Assembly (NCBI GenBank): GCA_036554605.1
Contig: DATBMY010000073.1
Span: 1 to 5,770, forward strand
Length of the DNA: 5,770 nucleotides
Direction of reading: 5' to 3'
From: DATBMY01 sp036554605
GTDB taxonomy: Bacteria; Acidobacteriota; Blastocatellia; UBA7656
Position numbers and translations under genes: made by a program. The first letter of the stretch is position 1. Every line of letters begins with the position of its first letter. Under the pieces are notes generated by a model. That model worked only from the letters and a program-made list of their open reading frames with translations, was not told where the DNA came from and did no database searches. Shown here in pieces: positions 1-5,770 of this stretch.

Positions 1-7
1 CACCATA

Positions 8-916
8 TTGACACCAGTCTCCAAGGCAGACATGGCAGGTCTCAAGACGCTTCAAGAAATGATCGAGCGCGATGGTAAACTACCTGGAGGAAACGCCTAC
101 TGGGCACTTGCAAGATCTGTGTATGACAGAAATAAGGTATCCGTTCGTGGGAATCGCATCGCCAGTCAAGCCTCTGCACTAACAACCACTGAAGAAGTGG
201 GTGAGCATCCAGGGGGCTTCGGCAAGGGGTTTTATTGGGATAGAAAGGACGAAGAAATCTTGCTCGTGCTATTTATTAATTCAGCTGATGCAATGGGGAT
301 AAGCGTAGCAGGCGTAGAGAGGGGTGACCGCATTACATTAAGTTCCGCTTCGGGCATCGCATCATTCACAGAAGACAATGGGAACCCTCTTGCGTCGAGT
401 ATTGTTGCCCTTGTCGCAGCTGGTGCAAAAGTTGGATTAACGCTTGCAGGTGCCCCCGAGGCTGCACCCGCAGTAGAAGCAGCAGAGACATTTGCCAAAG
501 AACAATTCAAATCGACAAATGTGAAACACAAGCGCAGGGACGCATTTGGCATTGATCCTGGTACGGGCCACAAAGCCAGACAGGAAGGAGGGATTTTCAT
601 TGCGCTACCGGAAAATGGTGGGCCATCTTACAGTGGCAAAGACTTTCCCCCACATATAGAATTAATGCGATGGATTCGGGGAGAAGGAGATCGTGTAGAT
701 ACGAACCTGCCAATGCATGTGATATCAGGGTTTTTCCCGATTCAAGGGAATCTCTCACACAATACACGAGTTTTAGGCATTGATGGTCAGATCTACGTAG
801 TGCCTTGGGATTACAAATTTGAGGACAATGCGGGTTACTATAAAGTGTTCCTGCACATCAAGAGGGCCGACAACAACACCCCACCAGTAATTCAAAGGAT
901 AAGAAATATAAACTAA
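8..916 (+). CDS. Protein of unknown function, about 300 aa, 5' end uncertain
   Basis: I do not recognise this family and assign no function. The frame is open to the left window edge, so the gene may begin outside. In-window starts are TTG at 8 and ATG at 32; the ATG has AAGG at 23-26 with 5-nt spacing and is the more ordinary choice, giving 294 residues. The stop is TAA at 914-916. Numbering from the TTG, residues 1-60 look helical and polar. Residues about 84-120 alternate as in beta strands (EILLVLFI, then GDRITLSS). Residues about 128-167 form an Ala/Gly/Val-rich stretch (SSIVALVAAGAKVGLTLAGA, then Ala/Glu-rich). Next comes a basic patch at 172-177 (VKHKRR), and then a beta-looking C-terminal third with GGIFIALPENGGP and QIYVVPWDYKFED. 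No signal peptide or clear transmembrane helix is seen at the visible N-terminus, so it is probably cytosolic. Sampled base composition is about 48% G+C against about 60% for the genes to the right, which suggests horizontal acquisition (inference). It is convergent with carB. That it is a real gene is supported by length and diverse, protein-like composition. Confidence 0.75.
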   Translation: MTPVSKADMAGLKTLQEMIERDGKLPGGNAYWALARSVYDRNKVSVRGNRIASQASALTTTEEVGEHPGGFGKGFYWDRKDEEILLVLFINSADAMGISVAGVERGDRITLSSASGIASFTEDNGNPLASSIVALVAAGAKVGLTLAGAPEAAPAVEAAETFAKEQFKSTNVKHKRRDAFGIDPGTGHKARQEGGIFIALPENGGPSYSGKDFPPHIELMRWIRGEGDRVDTNLPMHVISGFFPIQGNLSHNTRVLGIDGQIYVVPWDYKFEDNAGYYKVFLHIKRADNNTPPVIQRIRNIN

Positions 917-941
917 AGCGGATTACAAGCAAACGTACGAC

Positions 942-987
942 GTGAAGAGTAAAACCTGAAGCCATCTTGTCGCTTTCCACTCTTCAC
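942..987. repeat. 9-bp perfect inverted repeat in convergent gap
   Basis: GTGAAGAGT at 942-950 is the exact reverse complement of ACTCTTCAC at 979-987, with 28 bases between. It begins 26 bases after the stop of the unknown gene. The loop is long and no clean T-run follows (CTTCTTATAG), so it is not a classical intrinsic terminator. It may be a remnant of a dispersed intergenic repeat of the GTGAAGAG type. The rest of the 917-1109 gap shows no gene. Confidence 0.5.
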
Positions 988-1071
988 CTTCTTATAGCAA
1001 ACCAACAATACATAGTCTGGAGAGAATTCTGCTTGTTTGTAGAGCTTGAAGTGGCACTGCTTGAAGGTAAA

Positions 1072-1100
1072 GGGTAGATACTTCCTCGGAAGTCTTACCC
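1072..1100 (-). terminator. Possible weak terminator hairpin after carB
   Basis: This starts 9 bases downstream of the carB stop. Outer arms GGGTA (1072-1076) and TACCC (1096-1100) pair, and inner arms ACTTC (1080-1084) and GAAGT (1089-1093) pair around a 4-base loop; a 3-by-2 internal loop separates them. On the minus strand the hairpin is followed by TTTACCTT, which is a poor U-tract. It could be a weak intrinsic terminator for the zinc-ribbon/carB transcript or a 3'-end stabilising hairpin. On the plus strand it could also end transcription of the convergent gene, although no T-run follows there. Confidence 0.35.
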
Positions 1101-1109
1101 TTAAGCTCC

Positions 1110-4100
1110 CTACTTCCGCGCGGCATGCGCGTGATAATCCTGAAGGCTTCGCACATCGAGTTCTTCTTCGCGCAGCGCACGTATTGCAGCAACCGTCGCA
1201 ACCGCGCCGGTCATAGTCGTGACGCAGGGGACCGAGTACTGCATTGCCGCTCGCCGTATGGCTCGCTCGTCATAAAATGACGTCTTGCCAAGCGGGGTGT
1301 TGATGATTAAATCGATCTGGCGGCTCTTAACAAGATCGGTGATGTTCGGGCGGCCTTCATTCACCTTATAGACGAACTCGCAAGGCACGCCTGCCGCCTC
1401 CAGCCGCTTTTGCGTGCCGCGCGTGGCGACCAGCTTGAAGCCCATCTCATGAAGCTGGCGCGCAAGCTCCAGAAGCGCGCGCTTGTCCTGATCGTTCACG
1501 CTTATAAAGACGCTGCCCTCGCTCGGAAGCTTCGTTCCCGCTCCGAGCTGCGCTTTTAAGAAGGCCCCGCCGAACCCTTCCGCCACCCCCATCACTTCGC
1601 CCGTAGATCGCATCTCCGGCCCGAGTATCGGGTCGACCCCGAGGAATTTCACGAAGGGGAATACGGGGGTCTTGATATAGAAGCGCTCGACCTGTAGCTC
1701 GTCGGGCAAATTGAACTCCGATAGCTTCCTTCCGATCATCAATCGCGCGGCTATCTTCGCTAGCGGCACGCCCGTGGCCTTCGATACGAACGGCACCGTG
1801 CGCGATGCCCGCGGGTTGACCTCAAGCACATAGACCGTATCGCCCGATATGGCGAACTGTATATTCATCAGCCCGACCACACCGAGCGCGAGCGCCAGCT
1901 CGCGCGTGTAGCGGCGCATATCATCAAGGTGCTCCGGCTTGATTCCCCACGGCGGAAGCACGCAGCTCGAATCGCCCGAGTGAATGCCCGCTTCCTCGAT
2001 GTGCTGCTGGATGCCTGCGATGACGACCCGCTCACCGTCCGAGAGCGCATCAACATCTATCTCCGCCGCGTCTTCGAGAAAAGAGTCGATCAAAACCGGG
2101 TGCTCGGGCGATGCCTCGACCGCATGCGTCATATAGCTGTCTAAGCTCGCTTCGTCATAAACGATCTGCATCGCGCGGCCGCCAAGCACGTAACTCGGGC
2201 GGACCAGCACCGGGTAGCCTATCTCGGCGGCCACCTCTCGCGCCTCCTCGTTCGAGGTAGCCGTGCCGTTGGGCGGCTGCGGAATCCCAAGGTCGGCAAG
2301 CAGCCGCCCGAACCGCTTGCGGTCCTCAGCCAGGTCGATCGATTCGGGCGAGGTGCCGATCACCGGCACGCCCGCCGCGAGCAACCTCATCGCAAGATTG
2401 AGCGGCGTCTGCCCGCCGAATTGCACTATGACGCCGGAAGGGCGCTCGCGCTCGATTATCTCCATCACGTCCTCGAACGTGATGGGCTCGAAGTAGAGCC
2501 GGTCGGAGGTGTCGTAATCGGTCGAGACCGTTTCGGGATTGCAGTTGACCATTATCGACTCGAACCCCTCCTCCTTGAGCGCAAACGCGGCGTGGCAGCA
2601 GCAGTAATCGAACTCGATTCCCTGGCCGATGCGGTTAGGCCCCGACCCGAGTATTATCACCTTTCTCTTCTCGGTCGTATCCGCTTCGTCCTCGTCTTCG
2701 TAGGTCGAATATAGATACGGCGTGAAGGATTCGAACTCGGCCCCGCAAGTGTCTACACGCTTGAAGACCGGCCGGATGCCCGCCTCTTTCCTCGCGCGCC
2801 GCACCTCTTCCTCGGTAGTCTCGAGCAACCGGGCGAGGCGCTGGTCGGAAAAGCCCGCGCGCTTCGCCGCTCTTAAATCACCGGGCGAGATGGTCTCGAT
2901 CCTCTCGCGCCTGAGCGCCTCTTCCTGCTCGCTGATCTGGCGCAGGTTGTCGAGAAACCACGGATCGATCTTCGTCAGATCGTGCAGCTCTGGGGTCGTA
3001 AAGCCGCGTTCGAGCGCGTGCATTATGAAGTGGACGCGCTCGGCTGAAGGCACGATCAGCCGGCTCCTCAATTCCACGTCGTCGAGGTCGCTCGGGCGGC
3101 GGGGGCGCACCTCAAGCGAGCGCAGCCCCTTTTGGAACGCTTCTTTAAATGTGCGCCCTATGGCCATCGCCTCGCCCACGCTCTTCATCTGCGTGCCGAG
3201 CGTGGGGTCGGAAGCGGGGAACTTCTCGAAGGCCCATTTCGGTATCTTGACGACGCAGTAATCAATCGTAGGCTCGAAGCTCGCGGGCGTCTTGCGGGTG
3301 ATGTCGTTCGGTATCTCGTCGAGCGTGTAGCCGACGGCGAGCTTGGCGGCAATCTTGGCGATGGGGAACCCTGTCGCCTTCGACGCGAGCGCCGATGAGC
3401 GAGACACGCGGGGATTCATCTCGATTATAATCAGCTTGCCGTCCGCGGGGTTTAGCGCGAACTGTATATTCGACCCGCCCGTCTCCACTCCTACTTTGCG
3501 TATCACCTGGATGGCGGCATCGCGCATGACCTGATACTCCCGGTCCGTAAGCGTCTGCGCGGGCGCGACCGTGATCGAATCGCCCGTGTGAACCCCCATC
3601 GGGTCGAAGTTCTCAATCGAGCAGATGATCACGACGTTGTCGGCAAGGTCGCGCATGACTTCAAGCTCGTATTCCTTCCACCCGATGGCCGATTGCTCTA
3701 TTAGAGTGGTGTGAACGGGCGAAGCGGCGAGCGCCCGCGCGACTATCTCTTCGTACTCTTCTGCGTTGTAAGCGATGCCGCCGCCCGTGCCGCCGAGCGT
3801 AAACGAAGGGCGTATGATCGCCGGGAACCCGACCTCTTTTATAAGCTCGCGCGCTTCGTCCATCGAGCGGACAATGCCTGAGCGCGGCATGTCGAGCCCT
3901 ATCTCTTCCATCGCCCGTTTGAAGAGCTTGCGGTCTTCGGCAACCTGTATGGCATCGAGCTTCGCGCCTATAAGCTCCACGCCGTATTTATCGAGCGTGC
4001 CGTCTTCGGCGAGCGCGACCGCGAGATTAAGCGCCGTCTGGCCGCCGACCGTCGGAAGCAGCGCGTCGGGCCGCTCGCGCTCTATGCAGGCGCGGACGGT

Positions 4101-4316
4101 CGCGGGCGTGAGCGGCTCGATGTAAGTGCGGTCGGCAAGCTCCGGGTCGGTCATTATCGTCGCCGGGTTCGAGTTTATTAAGACTATCTCGTAGCCCTCG
4201 CTTCTGAGCGCCTTGCATGCCTGCGTGCCCGAATAGTCGAACTCGCACGCCTGGCCTATGACTATCGGACCAGAGCCGAGTATGAGTATCTTTTTAATAT
4301 CAGTCCGTTTTGGCAT
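1110..4316 (-). CDS. carB: Carbamoyl-phosphate synthase, large subunit
   Basis: CarB makes carbamoyl phosphate from bicarbonate, two ATP and ammonia; the ammonia is delivered by the glutaminase subunit CarA. The product feeds pyrimidine and arginine synthesis in the cytosol. The 1068 residues match the family's usual length (E. coli 1073, from memory), and the start MPKRTDIKKILILG is canonical. Rough domains are carboxyphosphate synthetase 1-400, oligomerisation 401-545, carbamoyl-phosphate synthetase 546-927 and an MGS-like allosteric domain 928-1068. Each synthetase half has a GSGP..IGQ..EFDY loop (14-28 and 557-570). Catalytic and ATP/metal residues, aligned by eye to E. coli, are present: R129, R169, E215, H243, Q285, E299, N301 and R303 in the first half, and R706, Q820, E832, N834 and R836 in the second. 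The UMP/IMP site is mostly kept (S939, K945, T965, T968, K984, N1006). Ornithine contacts are mixed: E774, D782 and T1033 are kept, but T883 and C1031 replace E892 and Y1040. The ATG lies 5 bases after the upstream stop with no evident Shine-Dalgarno. carA is not in the window. Confidence 0.98.
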   Translation of the reverse strand: MPKRTDIKKILILGSGPIVIGQACEFDYSGTQACKALRSEGYEIVLINSNPATIMTDPELADRTYIEPLTPATVRACIERERPDALLPTVGGQTALNLAVALAEDGTLDKYGVELIGAKLDAIQVAEDRKLFKRAMEEIGLDMPRSGIVRSMDEARELIKEVGFPAIIRPSFTLGGTGGGIAYNAEEYEEIVARALAASPVHTTLIEQSAIGWKEYELEVMRDLADNVVIICSIENFDPMGVHTGDSITVAPAQTLTDREYQVMRDAAIQVIRKVGVETGGSNIQFALNPADGKLIIIEMNPRVSRSSALASKATGFPIAKIAAKLAVGYTLDEIPNDITRKTPASFEPTIDYCVVKIPKWAFEKFPASDPTLGTQMKSVGEAMAIGRTFKEAFQKGLRSLEVRPRRPSDLDDVELRSRLIVPSAERVHFIMHALERGFTTPELHDLTKIDPWFLDNLRQISEQEEALRRERIETISPGDLRAAKRAGFSDQRLARLLETTEEEVRRARKEAGIRPVFKRVDTCGAEFESFTPYLYSTYEDEDEADTTEKRKVIILGSGPNRIGQGIEFDYCCCHAAFALKEEGFESIMVNCNPETVSTDYDTSDRLYFEPITFEDVMEIIERERPSGVIVQFGGQTPLNLAMRLLAAGVPVIGTSPESIDLAEDRKRFGRLLADLGIPQPPNGTATSNEEAREVAAEIGYPVLVRPSYVLGGRAMQIVYDEASLDSYMTHAVEASPEHPVLIDSFLEDAAEIDVDALSDGERVVIAGIQQHIEEAGIHSGDSSCVLPPWGIKPEHLDDMRRYTRELALALGVVGLMNIQFAISGDTVYVLEVNPRASRTVPFVSKATGVPLAKIAARLMIGRKLSEFNLPDELQVERFYIKTPVFPFVKFLGVDPILGPEMRSTGEVMGVAEGFGGAFLKAQLGAGTKLPSEGSVFISVNDQDKRALLELARQLHEMGFKLVATRGTQKRLEAAGVPCEFVYKVNEGRPNITDLVKSRQIDLIINTPLGKTSFYDERAIRRAAMQYSVPCVTTMTGAVATVAAIRALREEELDVRSLQDYHAHAARK

Positions 4317-4321
4317 CAGCT

Positions 4322-4858
4322 TTAATTAGTTCGCTCGGATTGTTCCTTGGTAATTCGCGGGAAGCCTTTCTGCTCTAGCTGCCGCGTCGTCTGGTCTGTC
4401 ACGCTGCCCGGATATTCGACCGGGCCGGTTAAAAAGCTGGGCGGCACCTGGACGCCTGCCTGCTCCTCCGACGAGCCGGGCAGACTCTTCGGGCCGGCAA
4501 TATCCTTGAGCGTCTTCATCTCTCCGCTCGCGGCTATCCATTTGCCCAACCCGTCGGCAAGCGCCGAAGCGCCCCAAAAAAACATCCAGCAGACGATAAA
4601 GAAGCTGGCTACCGGGGGCAGGCCGACCCAGATCAGCAGCGACATAACGAAGAGGCCCGCCGGAATAAGCACCGCGCCGGTGATAGCGTTTCGCCGCCCC
4701 TTGGAATAGTCCTTTATGACCTTGAGCAGCCGCTCGTCTATTGAGCTTGCGCCCGTCGTCTTGCCCGCCAGCGCGTCGGTCACGGTGCCGAGGTTAGTCC
4801 CGCAGCGAGTGCAGAATTTGACGTCCTGATTTTGCGATCCGCAGTTAGGGCAGTACAT
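4322..4858 (-). CDS. Zinc-ribbon protein with two membrane segments
   Basis: This is a 178-residue protein whose function is unknown. The N-terminus is a classic short zinc ribbon: CPNC at 3-6 and CTRC at 16-19, two CxxC knuckles expected to bind one zinc ion. A polar linker (20-56) ending in KGRR leads to two hydrophobic segments, about 58-80 and 83-103. By the positive-inside rule, both the zinc ribbon and the tail should face the cytoplasm. The tail (104-178) is polar and contains a short Ser/Thr-rich motif, SVTDQTTRQLEQK (152-164). I recall similar SVTE.TTR.L tails on other small zinc-ribbon membrane proteins, notably from Acidobacteriota; that is memory, not a search. The ATG start is fixed by a strong ribosome site (GGAGG, 5-nt spacing). 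The TAA stop (4322-4324) is 5 bases before the carB ATG, so the pair probably forms an operon with coupled translation. A link to carbamoyl-phosphate metabolism would be pure inference. Confidence 0.88.
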   Translation of the reverse strand: MYCPNCGSQNQDVKFCTRCGTNLGTVTDALAGKTTGASSIDERLLKVIKDYSKGRRNAITGAVLIPAGLFVMSLLIWVGLPPVASFFIVCWMFFWGASALADGLGKWIAASGEMKTLKDIAGPKSLPGSSEEQAGVQVPPSFLTGPVEYPGSVTDQTTRQLEQKGFPRITKEQSERTN

Positions 4859-4863
4859 ATATC

Positions 4864-4868
4864 CCTCC
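4864..4868 (-). promoter_or_regulatory. Shine-Dalgarno site of the zinc-ribbon gene
   Basis: On the minus strand GGAGG lies 5 bases (GATAT) before the ATG at 4856-4858. This is a near-ideal ribosome-binding site and decides the start. It contrasts with carB downstream, where the last 25 or so bases before the ATG hold no purine-rich Shine-Dalgarno match. Confidence 0.8.
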
Positions 4869-4879
4869 GTCGCTACGCT

Positions 4880-4885
4880 ATATTA
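4880..4885 (-). promoter_or_regulatory. Possible -10 element before the zinc-ribbon gene
   Basis: The minus strand reads TAATAT here, four of six bases like the consensus TATAAT, in the only short A+T-rich patch between the G-rich repeat and the ribosome site. A start near 4873 would leave a short leader containing GGAGG. The matching -35 region would fall inside the C-rich repeat arm and shows no TTGACA-like hexamer, so support is weak. Confidence 0.2.
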
Positions 4886-5038
4886 CAGGGGTCAGGGGCC
4901 GGGGGCCAGGGGGCAGGGATTGTCAGTTAAGATCGTATCTGAAATTTGAAATCCCAGATTTGATATAGGAGAGTCACTCCTCCCTGTAAGCTGGCACCTG
5001 TTCCCCTTCCGGCCCTGGCCCCCGACCCCTGACCCCTG
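4886..5038. repeat. G-rich inverted repeat element, 26-bp arms
   Basis: The left arm (4886-4911) and right arm (5013-5038) are reverse complements over 26 bases with one mismatch (C4899 opposite A5025, which becomes a G-U pair in a minus-strand transcript). The 101-base centre holds a nested 6-bp pair, CAGGGA (4914-4919) with TCCCTG (4981-4986), and a small A+T-rich hairpin, AAATC-CCA-GATTT (4949-4961). The arms are built from a degenerate heptamer, TCAGGGG. The element fills most of the 190-bp gap between the permease stop and the zinc-ribbon start. No transposase and no target-site duplication at the flanks were seen. In RNA from the minus strand the arms could form a long stable stem, but no U-run follows, so it is not a standard terminator. 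Confidence 0.8.
4888..4918 (+). other. G-quadruplex motif, plus strand
   Basis: Five G-tracts are separated by 2-3 bases: G4 (4888-4891), G4 (4895-4898), G5 (4901-4905), G5 (4909-4913) and G3 (4916-4918). This meets the usual pattern of four runs of three or more G with short loops, and four of the runs have four or more G. Whether it folds in the cell is not shown by sequence. The motif is the left arm of the inverted repeat and lies just before the zinc-ribbon leader. Confidence 0.6.
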
Positions 5039-5045
5039 ACCCCTA
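5013..5045 (-). repeat. Heptamer tandem repeat with minus-strand G-quadruplex motif
   Basis: On the plus strand this reads CCCTGG, then CCCCCGA, CCCCTGA, CCCCTGA and CCCCTA: nearly four copies of a 7-base unit at 5019-5045. On the minus strand it gives G-runs of 4, 4, 4, 5 and 3 with 2-3 base loops, a second G-quadruplex motif. It begins 4 bases after the permease stop codon, so that transcript would carry the G-rich form in its 3' end. Confidence 0.7.
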
Positions 5046-5048
5046 CTC

Positions 5049-5770
5049 CTAGCTGAGCGCCTTCACCGGGTCGAGGTTCGCGGCGCGCAGGGCCGGATAG
5101 AGCGCGCCGAGCAGGCCCGCCAGCATCCCAAGAAGTAGAGCATAAAGAAACCATGCCGGCTCAAGCTCTACGGTAAGCGACGATAATCTTGTGATCAGAT
5201 ACTTGCCTCCAATCGAGAGCCCGAACCCTAACAGCACGCCGAGCCCGCTTATGACCAGCGCCTCTTTTTCAATCTCGCTCGCGATCCAGAATCTCGACGC
5301 GCCAAGGCTCTTGAGCACCCCTATCTGCCGCGTGCGCTCGGAGACCGTGGTGTACATAGTCAGCAGTATTACGAGCGAGCTTACGATTATGGCCAGCATT
5401 ACGACCACGTCGAGAAACGTATTAAGCGCCGGGGTGCCTTGCGCCAGCAGTATCGGCAGCGAGCGCGTCAGCACCACCCCGTAATCGGGATAAAGCTGCT
5501 TTATGCGGGCAAATACTTCTTCCTGTCTCGACGGGTCCGAGACCTTCACCAGTATGAGCGAGGCCAGCCCGTCGCGGTTTACGAACTCCTGCATCTTCGC
5601 AAGCGGGACCTTCACCCTGCCGAGCGATTCGGGCTCGTATATGCCGACGACGGTGAATTCACGATCCAGAAGCTCTATGCGGTCACCTATTTTTGCGTTG
5701 CGCCCGCGCTGGTGTATGCGGTCTATGATAACTTCATCGGGGCCGCTCGCGCTGTTTTCAAACGGCCGCC
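5049..5770 (-). CDS. ABC transporter permease, MacB/FtsX family, C-terminal part
   Basis: This is an inner-membrane permease of an ABC transporter of the MacB/LolCE/FtsX superfamily. The frame runs to the window edge, so the N-terminus (first membrane helix and most of the extracytoplasmic domain) is missing; 239 complete residues are visible. A GTG at 5613-5615 is an internal codon, not the start, because the 51 codons upstream in frame encode typical family sequence (AKIGDRIELLDREFTVVGIY, the end of the extracytoplasmic MacB domain). FtsX-domain features follow: membrane segments at about residues 118-140, 168-191 and 206-226 of the visible part, the cytoplasmic stretch SERTRQIGVLKSLGAS (143-158) that contacts the ATPase, and the hallmark ending LYPALRAANLDPVKAL before TAG at 5049-5051. 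The substrate cannot be told. The partner ATPase would be expected upstream, outside the window. It is on the same strand as the zinc-ribbon/carB pair but separated by the inverted repeat. Confidence 0.93.
   Translation of the reverse strand, partial: RPFENSASGPDEVIIDRIHQRGRNAKIGDRIELLDREFTVVGIYEPESLGRVKVPLAKMQEFVNRDGLASLILVKVSDPSRQEEVFARIKQLYPDYGVVLTRSLPILLAQGTPALNTFLDVVVMLAIIVSSLVILLTMYTTVSERTRQIGVLKSLGASRFWIASEIEKEALVISGLGVLLGFGLSIGGKYLITRLSSLTVELEPAWFLYALLLGMLAGLLGALYPALRAANLDPVKALS

Noticed and set aside
232..600. 122-codon open frame on the minus strand opposite the unknown gene
   Set aside because: It is antisense to a longer frame with more protein-like composition, and no domain or ribosome site was seen.
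1044..1066. Direct repeat GCTTGAAG (1044-1051 and 1059-1066)
   Set aside because: Only two 8-base copies with a 15-base period; this is within what chance gives and is not linked to any feature.
2722..3261. 179-codon open frame on the plus strand
   Set aside because: It lies entirely antisense to carB, is Ser/Arg-rich in the way of a shadow frame in G+C-rich DNA, and has no recognisable domain. The same applies to other frames opposite carB (for example 3775-4125 and 2421-2714).
4886..5038. MITE or insertion-sequence remnant
   Set aside because: The inverted arms suggest it, but the flanking bases show no target-site duplication and the centre holds no transposase fragment; the arms are simple heptamer repeats.
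4886..5038. Rho-independent terminator of the permease gene
   Set aside because: The stem is long but the loop is about 100 bases and no U-run follows on the minus-strand transcript.
4927..5154. 75-codon minus-strand frame across the repeat element
   Set aside because: It overlaps the permease end in another frame and translates the heptamer repeat into Gly/Arg/Ala-rich low-complexity sequence.
5049..5615. Permease starting at the GTG at 5613-5615
   Set aside because: The frame stays open upstream to the window edge and encodes typical extracytoplasmic-domain sequence of the MacB family, so the GTG is internal.

Overview
The window looks like part of a bacterial chromosome. It carries a full-length bacterial carbamoyl-phosphate synthase large subunit (CarB) with clear prokaryotic neighbours. 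The right four-fifths is G+C-rich: lines I counted by eye gave roughly 60%. The leftmost gene is visibly more A+T-rich, at roughly 48% in sampled lines. I tentatively lean toward an Acidobacteriota-like soil bacterium. The grounds are the style of the small zinc-ribbon protein (C-terminal SVTDQTTRQLEQ tail) and the G-rich heptamer repeats between genes. Both are recollection-based, so the phylum is low confidence.

Layout, left to right. (1) Positions 1-916, plus strand: one gene for a roughly 300-residue protein that I do not recognise, possibly lacking its 5' end. (2) Positions 917-1109: a 193-bp convergent gap. It holds a 9-bp perfect inverted repeat and a hairpin just past the carB stop that may be a weak terminator. 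(3) Positions 1110-4316, minus strand: carB, complete, 1068 residues, with all expected active-site residues. The ornithine-binding set seems only partly kept. (4) Positions 4322-4858, minus strand: a 178-residue zinc-ribbon membrane protein with two membrane segments. Its stop codon lies 5 bases before the carB start, and carB has no visible Shine-Dalgarno of its own, so the two are probably cotranscribed and translationally coupled. (5) Positions 4859-5048: a 190-bp gap dominated by a 26-bp inverted repeat of G-rich heptamers with four-tract G-quadruplex motifs on both strands. (6) Positions 5049 to the window end, minus strand: the C-terminal part of a MacB/FtsX-family ABC transporter permease, truncated by the window edge.

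Functionally, carB supplies carbamoyl phosphate for pyrimidines and arginine. Its small-subunit partner carA is not in the window. The permease is on the same strand but is separated from the zinc-ribbon/carB pair by the repeat element, so I treat it as a separate unit. I see no CRISPR array, tRNA, rRNA, transposase or recognisable defence system. The more unusual items are the G-rich inverted repeat, the unassigned low-G+C gene, the coupling of carB to a membrane zinc-ribbon protein, and the altered ornithine site of CarB.
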